Shown: positions 48,815 to 60,858, numbered from the stretch's first letter. The stretch is 64,000 nucleotides of DNA from Gaertneriomyces semiglobifer (GCA_025558075.1 JAHLKF010000003.1:124001-188000), one strand, 5' to 3'. Numbers and translations: made by a program. The notes: generated by a model not told the origin, from the letters alone.

Positions 48815-51800
48815 TCACGTTCGCCTGGCAGCCCCTCCTATGCTCATGCCAGCAACAAATTTTTTGAAGCCTGTCTCGAATTTGTTGGAGCCCTCGGCAT
48901 AGGCCAGCGGTGTATTCACTGGCATAGCGGACTCCGGTGGGAATGGCGTCGTCCCGGTGGTCAGCGCCAGGTCCGAGGTGATTCCCACTCGCTTCTTGAA
49001 GGCTTCCAAAATGAGAAGCTGATCATTCCGTTTGACGCCCTGCAGACACTAGTTTGTTCGAGAGACATTGATGGTGTCTTAGAGATAAACCTACCTTTAG
49101 ATCCAAGATCCCCCTCAAGCTGTCGACATTTCTCTCTTTTTCCCCATACAGCAGGAAGTAGGTCTCTATAATACCTTCCACGGGACTCACAGGTCGTAAG
49201 ACGACCTTGAGCAGTTGATCAAGACGCATAGTAAGTTTCGTTAGGAGCTTGGTGAAACTTAAAGAGGACTCCGTTTAGCATCACGCTATAATCATTTCGA
49301 AGAGCTGGCAAACGTACGTTGTCGGTATGGGACCGTCTCCCATCTTTCCGACTTCAATAAATACGGTCCTCAAGGCCTGGGTATCCAACAGAAGCTACAG
49401 ATCTGATTGAGTTGATTCATACTTGATCCGTCAGAGTAACGGAAACGCCGAACCTGTTCTGCGCCGATCTCGCTGACCGGCTTGCATTTCCACACATTTC
49501 CATAAAACTTGTTCATAAATGCTTCTGCGAATTTATCGCACACAATCTTCCACCATTTTGCGCCGCCCAGCGTTTTACGTATTTCGGCGAATGCCCAATT
49601 GATATGTCGCGCCGCCACTGTCACGTATTCACTCTGGTCGCCAACTGAATCCAGATGCGCCCACTGTCGCTTGAGCATGAGTTGAAATGCAGGATCAATA
49701 TGCGACAATAACAAGTTGATAAGCGTCCGCGTGGCTTGGGTTCCTATGCTGTCACATAGTTAGTTCCAAGCCGGTCATGGTCCTCATGCTCGTCAACTCA
49801 CTCAATGAACTGATCGCGCTCCTTGGTATAGTTTATTAAAGGCCTAAACTCCTCGTCAATCTTCTCCGAGAGTTTATCTTCCAGCTTGAGAATTGTGAGC
49901 AATGACCACACACACAAATGTGAGGCAATTTAAACATTCATACTTGGGCTGTCGTACCACTGCAATACTCCGCAGTCCCGATGCATAAGCAGATAATACG
50001 AATATCTTCCTCTGAGAGGGTTTTCTTGTCCTCTTTAGGTAGTTTGCCTTTAATGACGTCGCCATATGACCGCAACCCTCCCGCAAATGCTCTGGTAAGA
50101 TCCAAAAAGGGCTTTCCGGTGCTAAGCGGCGCGCACTGAACCATCATGTTGCGGTATATGTAGAAGAGATCCGTTGATGAACTCAGCACATCTCCTTCGG
50201 TATCTATAGGGCGGGTTCGGTACTGTTCAATCGTTTCCTTGAGGGTCTGCTCTTCTGTGCGAATGTAGTGATGCAAAAACGGCTCGAAGGCCCCGGAGAT
50301 AACACGGTGGAAGGGCGAGCCTTTGGGAGGGGGCGTGTTGTCTTTGGATAAGCCTGCTGCGGCATAATCTCGACTACCGAAGCGCTTAAAGAGTTTTGAC
50401 TCGAAGTCCAGCGTACTTTGCAATGCCTGAATCATTATCTTAACATCCATATTGGCATCACTTTTCGCTAATACTTCAGAGAGATCTCGACTACCAAATG
50501 GTAAGCGTCAGTTCACCTGGCATGTGGCGTCTCCCTAATCATCTGTTACCTGGTGTCCTGGCAAAATCGAATGCAGAGTAGCTGGGCCACGGACCACTCG
50601 GGCGGAAAAACGACCGCATGATCCTCGTCGAAGCTTTTCAATAGTCGCTTCAGCCAAGCGTAACGCCTGGAAACATCTGCTAAGCCCGCGACCTATGCAA
50701 ATATGGTTAATACTCGTCGTGTGGGGCACTCGAAGGTAATCTTTTCGATACGCACTTCTGGATTATTGCGGAAGATACTCCGGTAGTCCTTAAGTTGGAT
50801 ATCCGTATACCAGTCAATCAAAGCTTTCCTTGATGGGACGGGTGAGACGAAGCTGGGACGAGAGTAAGGTCAACTGTCTCATCTTACTTGGCGTCACCTT
50901 CAAGGACATTTATAACCATGCAAGCGTCACTCAGCAATGAAATGTGACTTCTCAGTGCCCCACCGACAAATCTGGCAGCAACCACCGTCAGCAAACTGCA
51001 TGGCGACGGGCTTCCGGCGCAAACGACGTACCCCGCTTCAAAATCTCTGAAAATCTGTCGGCGAATGTCTGATTGCAGCTGTGAGATGCTGTCAAGTAGC
51101 GCCGCTATTTGCTGCACAGAGCGATACGTCTTGAAGTGCGATTGCAATTGGTTGATCACTTGTACTAGCTGGGCAGTTTCGAGGTATTGTTTTCGGGATG
51201 AGAGATTCCGCAATTGATCGACAGCTGAGACTATTGTGCCCGCAGCCAAATACAATCGACATAAGCCGAAAGGACCTGTAAGCTTTGTGCATCGTCCGTA
51301 CCTATCATCTGTAATCGCCGTAGAATCACCACGCTACTGGTGAGATTCTTCTTGGCATGGTCCAGACTCTTAATATCTCTAGTAATTTCCTGCACCATCC
51401 TTTCGCTATCAGCAGCTTGCTCTTTGATCCGCTTGATATTGTTGAAAAGTTCCTGTTGGATGAATTCTTAACGGTTTGTCGCACCAGTTGGAAGGCGTTG
51501 CCCGGAGCTGTGGTTACCTGAATGGCAGCCTGAGTAGCTTCTACCTCTTCTCTCCCTCGACTACCCGCATCAATCTGCCCTTTCACTAGGTCTCTCATCT
51601 CCTTGTTCATTGCTTGAATTCGTTTGCATAGCTTGGCCAGAATAGCTTCAGCTGTGGACAAGGACTCCTCTACAACACATTGTCCCGTCAGTACTTTGCC
51701 GACGCAAACATGAGTTCAACATGAGAGGAAGCGACCACACACCCACCACTCAGGAACATGCGGTTGATGTATTCGATGGGGTCGAAGTCTCGCGAATCCA

Positions 51801-51897
51801 ACGGGTCGCTGGTGGACAGAATGGAGGAGATAGCATGATCCAGTTCCGGCGACAAGGTCGGAGACCCTGATTGCAGTAGGCCACCTGTCTCACTCAT
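48815..51897 (-). CDS. VPS53: GARP/EARP tethering subunit VPS53
   Basis: Subunit of the GARP complex, which tethers endosome-derived vesicles at the trans-Golgi. The start region MSETGGLLQSGSPTLSPELD leads to LDSRDFDPIEYINRMF and, across introns, EESLSTAEAILAKL, QAAIQELFNNIKRIKEQA, MVQEITRDIKSLDHAKKNLT and AVDQLRNLSSRKQYLE. These match human VPS53 (LDSRDFDPIEYINQLFP, VKEITRDIKQLDHAKRHLT). The C-terminal half is helical with VTVAARHINWAFAEIRKT and LDQLLKVVLRPVSPVEGIIE, ending in FVAGMSIGGAARRT. At least nine exons, roughly 800 residues. The stop faces the MAP2K stop across 125 nt. Confidence 0.92.
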
Positions 51898-52263
51898 TGC
51901 AATTATGGACTCGGTACTGTACAGATGCTTCCGCGAAGACGGCTCGCGTTTTGAACAGACGGGTATAAATACGCGAAGATGTTGTGCTTAAGTCTGGTCT
52001 CCACCACATCTGGATAGCGGGGAAGACGAATAATTACATGCGTTAGCGACTATGGTTCTTCCTTTATGTTGCCTCACTTTTCGTCTTCAACGCATGATTT
52101 GACCATTCTAACGGGTAGATATGAAAGAGTGGAATGTCATGGCATACTGTATATATTGTCCTGGATGCCTGCAGAGACTCCAATGTAACCAACACATGTA
52201 CGGGATTACCATTCGAGCGCGAATGCTACTGCCGTTAAAGGGAAGATTGTGCAACGCCCAACA
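51898..52263. other. Intergenic
   Basis: About 365 nt between the VPS53 start and the MNS1-like stop. It holds the VPS53 promoter. Nothing else recognised. Confidence 0.4.
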
Positions 52264-54018
52264 CTACAGATGGATTTCAAACTTTCGACGGAACTCTTCG
52301 TCGAAGAGATCCAAATCCTTTTGATCGCGGAGAACACCCTGATGAATATTAATAGTTAATACCGAGGTCTTCGAAAGGTTCTAATGGTGTGGCTGACCTT
52401 TGGAAGGTAACCGAGCAACTTGACGGCATGCTCGCGCAAAAGGCGCTGCCTCTCCTGCTCCACAACTGCTTGGCGGTATTTCTCGAGATCGGCTTCCCGG
52501 CGCTCCTCCTCCAGCAGCTTTTCCTGTTCCAGCAGGCGAATTCGGCGCCGCTCCTCAATCAACGCATCCACTGCCCGTTTGTGTTCGAGCTGCTTCATAC
52601 GTCGTTTCTGAGCGTTCATTTGCTCTAGTTTTTCATCTTCTGCATACTTTTGCATCATCTTCTGCCGGAATTCTTCTTCTTCCTGTTGCGCCTGCATCTG
52701 TCTCTTTCTCTTCTCAAGCATTTGATTTCTGTAAGCATCAATGAGCTCCAGTCTCCGGCGAATACGCTCTTGCAACAATCGCTGAAGACAAAATCGGTTA
52801 ACGTTGATGCGACGTTTTGGGCGACGCGGGCAAGCCGTACCTCGTCACGTATGCGGGCAGCTTCTTCCTGCTCCTCCTGATATAATTCTAGACGTAACTG
52901 TTCAAACTCTTCTTTCTCCCTTCCGTGCCGTTCCATTTCGGCGGAAAGCTTGTCATATATCAGGTTGCGCTCTTCGGTTCGAGTTGCCTTGAGCTTTTGG
53001 ATTTCTTCTTCACGCTGACGTTGTAGTTCTGCGTACGCTAAAATCTTGGCGTTCTCTCCTGCTTGCCGTTCTTCATCCAGTCTCTTCCAGTTTGCGCGCT
53101 CAGCCATAAATTGCTCTATGTACTGTTTTGTTTCTCTCTGCTTTTCTAACCGCATTTCGGCGTCGCTAGTGGGCACAAGTTGTGAATTGGAGTAATGAGA
53201 AAATCTCATCGGGCAAAGCCTACCGTTGATCCTCCTCCATAATCCTTCTAACAATTTCATCGACCATCTCTTTCTCGCGAAGGAACAGTTCAAACTCTGC
53301 TTTCTTTTTCTCTTCCTGTTCCTCCAACTGGTCAGCCAGAGCCTTATTATACATGACACTCCGCTCTTGAGCCTCCTTCTCTTTTTGTGCCTCCTCCTGC
53401 TTGGCTTTCTCAAGCAACAGCGTCATCTCGGCCATTTGCTCAGCCTCTTTTATTTTGCCCAGTTGACGATCGTAGGCCTTCTCTTGTAGCTGCAGCGACC
53501 GTTCTTTGTTCATGTATGCATAGTTTAGTTTCTTTTCAAGTTGCTTGAGCTCTTCGCTGTTCTCGCGTATGAACTGCCTCTCTTTCTCTTCTCGTAAGCG
53601 CTGCAACGCCAGTTTTTCTTGTTCTTCAGCAAGCTCTTGTTGCCTTCTCATCATCAGCTCCCTCTCAATTCTCTTTCTAGCTGCCTACACCAATCCACAA
53701 ATGCGTAAAAATGATGTTGAAGCGTACAAACGTGACATACTGTTCCCCACCTCTAAAATTTCCTCTCTACTGCTTTGCTCCTGCTCACGCATGCGTTGTT
53801 CCCGGAGACGACGACGATTTTCCACGCGATCATCTGAAGCCACATTACTCCGGAATACGGCATCTTGGTTAAGCTTGCTAAGCAAATCTTCTCGTGCCAA
53901 TTCTCGGCGCCTAATCTCTTGATCTCTTCGTTCGAGGATATGTCGGCGGCTTGCAGTGGCCTACAGAAAGTGTCACTACAGCGATACGGGACAAACGGAA
54001 TCCGACATACACTACCAT
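52264..54018 (-). CDS. MNS1-like axonemal coiled-coil protein
   Basis: Homologue of MNS1 (meiosis-specific nuclear structural 1), a microtubule inner protein of motile cilia and flagella. Exon 1 is probably just the ATG (54018-54016), spliced across about 55 nt to ATASRRHILERRDQEIRR. Later exons form one long charged helix: MMRRQQELAEEQEKLALQRL, KKLNYAYMNKERSLQLQEKA, EMRLEKQRETKQYIEQFMAE, EMERHGREKEEFEQLRLELY, LLQERIRRRLELIDAYRNQM. The C-terminus LLGYLPK joins GVLRDQKDLDLFDEEFRRKF, which is diagnostic of the family (LPKGVLREDDLDLF-like). A flagellated zoospore stage is therefore expected. Confidence 0.88.
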
Positions 54019-55234
54019 CACGCCGTCGTCCGCGCCTTCCCTGACGAAAACTTTTGAACCTTTGGCAGTACCGTTGAACGGGCTACAGATTAGAAGTAGC
54101 TGGCGATCTCACTGTAAAATTGCAAGCGTCGGGAGTGTTGCGCGCGGTGCTTACGTTGGGATTTACCATGACTGTGCCGCAGCGGAGTTGTCAGTTGCGA
54201 TTCTATTTCGAGCAATTCGACGGTGAAGCGCAGGGCGAGGACGATTTTTGGAGTAGATATTATCCGAACGTATGTTTCCTTCAACAGCGCCGAGCAGCGT
54301 TTCTTGTACTCTCACACGTAGCACCGTCCACCGAACCTGCGACGGATCACTCTCCCGGTCTTTTGAATGCCCCAGTCAGCTAGCGTCACCACACTGATTC
54401 AAACTGCCTGGACGCCAAGCCATCCGAACCATCCTAGCGGTGTGCAAAACAGCAACACCATCTTCCTGATGGGACCATCCTATTGAGGATTGATTACTCA
54501 GTCTGCTGAATGCGTGGATTTGGTGTGCAATGTCAATGTGTTAGACAACGTGTTGGACTTCTCTCCTTGCCTATGTCGCTATGTGGAGATGCTTGTACGG
54601 TGAGCCAGAGTCACCCACATGCGAGGCGCCAGAATGCATAATAAAATGCAAGCAACCGTCTAAGAGGCCTACCAAAAACTATTACTGGATTGTGAAAGTC
54701 ACACCGATAGCAACGTTTCTCCAATTCTGCAGGGAAATGATATTTAGAGGCTATTGATCAGACGGTGGTCTTCCTGCTCGTGCTGGTCGTGGCTAGGTCA
54801 AAGGCTAGAGCGCCATGTCTAATCTAACCCATCAGCTTCGAAGTCTAAGACCCATAAGATCCCATTAGCGAAGGAGGGTTGATCGCACGCTGAAGTGCAT
54901 GATCCTGGGTTATAGCATGTCCGACTCTTGGCAACGCTCATACAGGTTGGCGCTCTCACGCAGTTTCTTTGCTAAGGGACGACTCGGACGAGCGCCATCC
55001 TCCTGCTGTTACCTTTCGCAGTGCATCAAATATTAATTGGATTAGCGTTCCTGACCTGGCATCACTCTCTTGTTGACGATCATCCACATAACTTGGCATC
55101 ATATTGCTGAGACAAGTCTAAGCATGGAGTACACTTGTTAGTGGCCACCTACAACGCATTGCGGATGTGACGAGGATTGCCAAATAGTTCAGTCGTCCAG
55201 TGGAACGCAGCCGAGTTCCAAGTTTCCACGTCAA
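54019..55234. other. Intergenic with one possible small gene
   Basis: About 1.2 kb. The MNS1 promoter lies at the left and a possible small plus-strand gene at 54168-54383. From about 54390 to 55230 I see no gene, repeat or RNA. Confidence 0.4.
54168..54383 (+). CDS. Possible small mitochondrial L51/S25-type protein
   Basis: A short frame from the ATG at 54168 reads MTVPQRSCQLRFYFEQFDG, then EDDFWSRYYPNVCFLQQRRA, 71 residues to the stop. The pattern hydrophobic strand, Gly, then FW and YP recalls the L51/S25/CI-B8 fold of mitochondrial ribosomal proteins, but conserved Gly residues are few. A GTATGT donor at 54269 suggests it may be spliced, giving a different end. It is divergent from MNS1, 150 nt away. 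Low confidence. Confidence 0.3.
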   Translation: MTVPQRSCQLRFYFEQFDGEAQGEDDFWSRYYPNVCFLQQRRAAFLVLSHVAPSTEPATDHSPGLLNAPVS

Positions 55235-58200
55235 ATGCCACGTCCTTTCACAGTGCGCTGGATACCCAGAGTCAACAACAAATGTTCGACCGCACCGGCA
55301 ATATCAAGATTTGTGACGGTGAAAGGCTCTCGATCGCTTCTCACTCTGTGTTCTACTTGTGCCAGTAGGGTTAACTCTGGTACTAGTCGCCCGAAATCAC
55401 CACACTGGACAATCACATCACCGATCACACAACGTCAAATCTCTACGGAACCTGTTTCTGCTGAGAAGGACATTAAGCGAGATGTTCTGAGTGAATTTCA
55501 ACAGGCTTTGGATGATCACAAGTTTCGATCGGCCCGTTCTTTGGCTCAGAGTAACCTTTTCGGCGCACAGCTAAAGCAGACACCTGTGCGTTGGATTGAA
55601 AATGCGTTGAAACAGCTCTCTCAGTCACCGAGCTCATCTGCTGTACACACTCTGCGGACAATACTCTTTGACGGCCTTATTTCTCATCTGACCACTATTT
55701 CAAACCGTACGGACAGCATCCCGCAGAGCGCGACCGATCGTATTCGATATGCCCAAGAACTAGTGGTTGACAAGGCCCTTGGACTCTATGGTGTCACACC
55801 ACCGCCTCGCACTATTCATCGTGTTGTCTTGGCTCAAATAACTACAGGGAATCCGGATGCTGCTCAAGCCGTTTTAGATCATGCGACTAGAGCACGAATC
55901 CCGCTTTTCCAGATAACATTTGACTGCCTCGCAAAAGAACGCGCCAATAAGTTCAACTGGGAAGGCGTCCGATGGGCCTGGAAGCGGGCAGCTTCATGCA
56001 CTCCGGCGGAAAATGCGGAACTAATTGACCAGAAGCAACGCATCCGTGCCCTGGCCGCCTATGTGGTTATGCATGGAATGGATCTCGGACCGTTGATATT
56101 TCACCGGCTATTACAAACTGCGGAGATCAGCAGCACCGAAGCACTGTATGATATCTTATATAGTGCCGCCCCTCGCTCAGGCGAACTGCAATCAAGGACG
56201 CGTTTTCTCCAGGAACTGCTCCAAGCATTAGTGCCGTCCTTCAAGAATGTCACCTCTGGCAACACGACGCCGTCCCAGTTGTCGCGTATGCGAGTCCGTA
56301 GAATCAGCGATATCATTGAATTTATGCGACTCCGGCAATGCGTCGATGCGTCGGATTACAACCTCGCCTTTGCAGAACTGTTGCAGCATGGAACTGATGA
56401 AGAATTGTCAAAGCTGAAGCAAGAAATGGACGAAGCCAATATCCTGCTAAATGACCGTCTATCCGCAATTCTGGCCAAACGATCAGAGCGCCTAGTGTAC
56501 ATGCATGACGCCGCTGCACGTGCGGCCTTGCGCGAGAAGGACCACGCGCGTGCCGTGGGACTGTTACGTAGAAGCATTGCAGAATCGCGACGTCTGTCGG
56601 AAGGGGTTATGAATGGGCTTGTTAAAAGTTCATTCTATCAGAATGATGGGCGATCAATGCACTTATGCTGGGTCCAAATGACTAAATGGCAGCAGCAGCC
56701 GAGTTTATGGTCTTACACGTACCGTATATCGCTTGCGCTGCTCGAGTACAAGCCCGCCGAAACCCTGCGGTTACTTGATGAGCTGCTGCTAGCCAGTAGG
56801 AAATCGGGTGTTGCGATTACTGAGAAGATGTGTATCACTATACTGCGCCAGGCTGCGGATCATGTCATAAAGCGACCGAATTCGCATTTTGTGTTGAAAG
56901 TTCTTGACACCTTAATGCAAGATGTGGACATTTCACTATCACCAAGGCTCTGTGAGCTAGGGTTTACGATCCTGGGGCGGTTCAAGGAAGTAAACCGAAT
57001 CGAAAAACTTATTGAAAGAGCAGATACGTTTGCTGGAAGTCTCGACGCCGAGGGGCTCCACAGTGTCATAAGCCCACTCGTCCGCTTTGGATTTCGAGAT
57101 CATGCAGCGCTGTTGGTTGACCGAATGGGAGATGCTGGCGTGCTACCGAACCAAAAAACCACCGAGCTTCTGTTAGGCGCTACTGAATTTGTCGAACGCA
57201 GAATTGGCGAAGCACAAACCGGCCGTGCAAAAGCTGATGTATCGCGTCTTTTGAGAATATCAGACGGTGAAGAGTTTCGCAGCGCTCTCGCGATGACCGA
57301 TATTCCAACAAATGTTCGAAGCTATACCGCTCTTATTACCAGCCGGCTGAAGGTTCACGATCCTGCAGCCGCTGAACATTTGTATCAGTCCCTCAAAAAA
57401 GCCGGCGTGGTACCTAACGAAGTCACTTTTCTACAATTAATCAACTATTTTGCACAAACCCAGAACGCTAGCAAAGTTCGTACATACCTTGACGAGATGG
57501 AAGCCTGCAATGTGCGTCCAACGCCGCAAATACTTGCCAGTTTGATCACCGGCCTGTCCAAGATAGACAGCCTATCCTTCGCTTCCTCCGAGTCGCTGGT
57601 GTTCGACATGATGACGAAGTTTGGTATTGATCCTGACACTGTGCTCATGAATTCTCTGATGGCTGCCCGCGTGCGACATGGCGACGTGATAGGAGCGCAT
57701 AACCTTCTGACACGGTTTGCCGGTAGATGTTCGCCCAACCGCGTGACCTTCCACATTCTGATCCACGGATATTGTGAATCACGCACTGTGCAGCAAATGC
57801 TGGTGGCCGAAGGGCTTCTCAAGCACATTGAGCAGTCTTCAGACCCGTTGATACGGGTCCAGTCGGAGCATCCGTACACGGATCTGATTATGAATTTTGC
57901 ACATCTAGGTGACATGAGAGCCGCTGTCGGTGTACTCCAAAGGATGCAGGAACACAACGTGCCGGCGACAGCTACCACACATGCGGCCATAATCAACGGC
58001 TATTGCATCAACGGTGATCTGAGGAATGCTTGGAAGCACTTCAACGCTATTTTCCTCCAGCCGAGTGCGGATGGGTTTCCTTTGCCACTCAGGCACGATG
58101 TTGTCGTACCGTTGCTGAAAGCTTACGCCGCATCAGCGAACTCTGACGACCTGTTTGCCTTTCTGAAGACCCTAACAGCAGCCGGCCTGTCTATAACCTC

Positions 58201-59182
58201 TCACATGCACAACATTGTGCTTTCCCATCTTGCCCAGTATCGGCCAGGAGAGCTAGATAGTTATTACCAGCAACATTTTGGGCCCGCCTCTGGCGTGAGC
58301 GAGTTTACACTACTGTCGATTTTAGCTGGCTTCAAAAACAGCGGTGCCTCCCAACAAGCCTTGCGCTGGTTCACCAAACTCACTGGCATTTTGCTCGAAG
58401 AAGATACGCCTATACAATGGACGGAGCAGAAATCTGCGGTTGTACCGGGTATAAAGTCTTACACAGCCCTGTTGGCTATTGCTCCCGATGCTGCAGTATT
58501 TTCCATCTATTCATTCATGATGGCACAAGGTGTGAAGCCCACTGCAGCAACCATTTGCAGCATTATCGACAGATATGCGAAAGCTGGCAAAGAAACGGAT
58601 GTTTTTGACTGGCTTATTCGTTGGGAAGAAGTGAAAGCTTGTGAGGGTAAGCGCAGTCCGATGGGGGTAGAACATCTTGCGTGTTTGTTGGAAGCTCGTG
58701 GCAGAGCTCAGAATCTCGCGGGCGTCGAAGAAGTATGGCGATGGGCTACGCACGGCTGTGCGCCTTTTGATGCCGGCACGGTGTCTATGTACTGCGAGCC
58801 CGTCTTGGCTGAAGCATCTACCTCTGTAGAGCCTCTGGTGTGCATGTATCTGGACAATATCAGCCGGCTGGCACCGTTCAAGCAGTTGGAAAACGCATGG
58901 ACTCAAGTCAGTGGTCTTCCTCTATTCCCCACTTCCAACATATACACTTCCTACATCGAAGGTCTTGTTCGACATGGAAGGTACACAGAAGCCGTTGAGT
59001 TTCTAAGGGACACGAAAAGAAAGCACAAACCCGGCATGCCTGCGGCTGATTCGAGAAAAACATTGCACAACTTAGTCAAAGGAATTCGTGCCCGGGATCG
59101 CTCAGAGGCATTGCGCGTTGTCCAGCTTCTTAAGATGCACAACCTTGGACATGATTTACCTCTAGATGTGCTGATGGCTTGA
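55235..59182 (+). CDS. Large pentatricopeptide repeat protein, mitochondrial
   Basis: Single-exon gene of 1315 residues. The first 70 residues are rich in Arg, Ser and Thr with almost no acids (MPRPFTVRWIPRVNNKCSTA), a mitochondrial targeting peptide. Most of the rest is helical repeats of 35 residues; clear PPR units include VRSYTALITSRLKVHDPAAA, VVPNEVTFLQLINYFAQTQN and NVPATATTHAAIINGYCING. PPR arrays bind RNA sequence-specifically in organelles, so a role in processing, stability or translation of a mitochondrial transcript is likely; the target is not known. Lack of introns in so long a gene contrasts with its neighbours. Confidence 0.88.
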   Translation: MPRPFTVRWIPRVNNKCSTAPAISRFVTVKGSRSLLTLCSTCASRVNSGTSRPKSPHWTITSPITQRQISTEPVSAEKDIKRDVLSEFQQALDDHKFRSARSLAQSNLFGAQLKQTPVRWIENALKQLSQSPSSSAVHTLRTILFDGLISHLTTISNRTDSIPQSATDRIRYAQELVVDKALGLYGVTPPPRTIHRVVLAQITTGNPDAAQAVLDHATRARIPLFQITFDCLAKERANKFNWEGVRWAWKRAASCTPAENAELIDQKQRIRALAAYVVMHGMDLGPLIFHRLLQTAEISSTEALYDILYSAAPRSGELQSRTRFLQELLQALVPSFKNVTSGNTTPSQLSRMRVRRISDIIEFMRLRQCVDASDYNLAFAELLQHGTDEELSKLKQEMDEANILLNDRLSAILAKRSERLVYMHDAAARAALREKDHARAVGLLRRSIAESRRLSEGVMNGLVKSSFYQNDGRSMHLCWVQMTKWQQQPSLWSYTYRISLALLEYKPAETLRLLDELLLASRKSGVAITEKMCITILRQAADHVIKRPNSHFVLKVLDTLMQDVDISLSPRLCELGFTILGRFKEVNRIEKLIERADTFAGSLDAEGLHSVISPLVRFGFRDHAALLVDRMGDAGVLPNQKTTELLLGATEFVERRIGEAQTGRAKADVSRLLRISDGEEFRSALAMTDIPTNVRSYTALITSRLKVHDPAAAEHLYQSLKKAGVVPNEVTFLQLINYFAQTQNASKVRTYLDEMEACNVRPTPQILASLITGLSKIDSLSFASSESLVFDMMTKFGIDPDTVLMNSLMAARVRHGDVIGAHNLLTRFAGRCSPNRVTFHILIHGYCESRTVQQMLVAEGLLKHIEQSSDPLIRVQSEHPYTDLIMNFAHLGDMRAAVGVLQRMQEHNVPATATTHAAIINGYCINGDLRNAWKHFNAIFLQPSADGFPLPLRHDVVVPLLKAYAASANSDDLFAFLKTLTAAGLSITSHMHNIVLSHLAQYRPGELDSYYQQHFGPASGVSEFTLLSILAGFKNSGASQQALRWFTKLTGILLEEDTPIQWTEQKSAVVPGIKSYTALLAIAPDAAVFSIYSFMMAQGVKPTAATICSIIDRYAKAGKETDVFDWLIRWEEVKACEGKRSPMGVEHLACLLEARGRAQNLAGVEEVWRWATHGCAPFDAGTVSMYCEPVLAEASTSVEPLVCMYLDNISRLAPFKQLENAWTQVSGLPLFPTSNIYTSYIEGLVRHGRYTEAVEFLRDTKRKHKPGMPAADSRKTLHNLVKGIRARDRSEALRVVQLLKMHNLGHDLPLDVLMA

Positions 59183-59344
59183 CAAGTATTGGTGCTGGCA
59201 TAGAATCAACTATTAGCACATCAAGGCCGTCGCCGGCTGGCAGCATTTTCATTAGTTTCAACACTAATAATATCATTTGACACCACATAAGTGATCCGCC
59301 TATTCTCCATATCATCTTCGGCCAGCTAATTCGCAAGTCGCGTT

Positions 59345-59350
59345 CACGTG
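59345..59350. promoter_or_regulatory. CACGTG palindrome upstream of NELF-C/D
   Basis: The core is within TTCACGTGACAC, about 116 nt before the NELF-C/D start codon. Same element class as at 389-394 and 22434-22439. Confidence 0.35.
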
Positions 59351-59465
59351 ACACATAGATCGATTCTGCTTGACGGGACTTTCTTTTTTGGTTTCTCATG
59401 GCTCTCGCGCTTCCACAACGCTGCAGCGTAGATCAGGAAACAACTGAGAAAGTCAGCAAAACGAT

Positions 59466-60858
59466 ATGAACTTCAGCAGCAATTACAACGGATCAGCGAC
59501 GGAGGACTGGGACGCTTTTAGGCAGCATGTTCTGCAACTTTTCCAAGGACTGTCCGCCTCGCAGCAGAATGACTCGACAATAGCAGATTGGGTGCAGTCC
59601 AATCTTATTCCTTTGTGCGCTACCAATCCCCACAATTACCTTATGATTATGACCATCCTTACGAACCTTTCACAAGACCCGCAGCTACATTCCAGAGGGC
59701 ACCAGCTCAAGCGGATCGCCCAAGAGCTTGAACACCAGCTCCTGCCAGCCGTAGCGCTCCATTCAGGGAACGCCGAGAATGCTAAATACTTAAACGACAG
59801 CATCAAGTATGCCGATACAGATCTTATGGAAAGCTTGGTAGGCCTAACAAAAGATAAAAGCCTCAGCAGTGGCGATGTTCTCAAAGTATATAAAGGGATT
59901 GAGAATGGCGACCTCGACGTACGACACTTGAGAACTCCCAACATTATGGATTCTCTCATCCGAGCCATATTCTACCCCCACCGCCCAGCAACCACCCTTG
60001 ACGAAAAGTTATGGGTTCTCGCTTACGCTGCATCAGCGCCTTTAATCTCGTCCAACACGACAAACACCGCCACTAGACGAGAAAACGTAAAATCCCCGGA
60101 AGTAATTGAAACACACGAAACGCTGAAACAACTCGACGCACTACTCCAGAGGGTCACCTCCATGATCGGAATGGAGGCGGTGATCGAAGGGCTGCTGTCG
60201 TGCATAAAGTATGTTCTCATCTGCTATCGTATAACTCTGCCGATCCGAGTCTCACTTTTCGTTGGCGTATAGGCTCCCCGTCGCTTCTCTCTGTTTTCTC
60301 CATTACTTTCAAACTTCCCTTCTAAATCCCGACTTTTATGAATGGTCACGATTCCGCGAAGAAACGCCTCAAGCGTTTCACCTGTTGGACGAAATAGCTA
60401 TCCTACATCCGCTACTTCATCCCCAGCTTGTATCCTTCTATGTCTCGCTCCTCACTACTTCCTTTACAAATCTGAGTCCTGTGATGGTTCTTGAAGTCAA
60501 ACACGCTCTCATCCCGTTTCTGGTGACCTTCGTCAAATTGGGTTATTTTCCTCTTCTGGCGAGATTGGCAGAAATGGGTGAGGCCGACCTAGAAACCAGT
60601 GTGTTGCAAGAAATGTTCGAAAATATTCTGGATATGGTTGTTCCACCCTATCCCACGGCATTCGCATGGGGCATGGTCAAGCTTCTTGTTGCCTTGGAGC
60701 AACGAGGAGCTGAGTTGCGAGAACATCCGTTGGCCGATAAAGTGCGAACGTTCGCATCAAAACTACCGTCGCCTTCGCCAGAATGTCCCTTTGAGACATT
60801 TACACAAGCGGAATGGAGTGAAATTGAACGAATTCAGACCACTTATATCAGAACGTAA
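59466..60858 (+). CDS. NELF-C/D (TH1) homologue
   Basis: Homologue of NELF-C/D, a core subunit of the negative elongation factor that stabilises promoter-proximal paused RNA polymerase II in animals. Two exons (59466-60208, 60273-60858) join at CIK/LPVASLCFL, giving 442 residues. Correspondence with human NELFCD runs along the protein: SSGDVLKVYKGIENGDLDV, RTPNIMDSLIRAIFYP, KLWVLAYAASAP (human HILAYAASVV), AFHLLDEIAILHPLLHPQL (human LALLDEISTCHQLLHPQV), and EMFENILDMVVPPYPTAF (human VTEVLDVIAPPYTSDF). The protein is shorter than human (about 590), lacking most of the acidic N-terminus. NELF is absent from yeasts, so its presence is informative. Whether other NELF subunits exist in this genome cannot be seen. 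Confidence 0.87.

Noticed and set aside
59130..59399. Minus-strand 89-codon frame between the PPR and NELF-C/D genes
   Set aside because: Overlaps the PPR stop, contains the CACGTG promoter element and encodes nothing recognisable.
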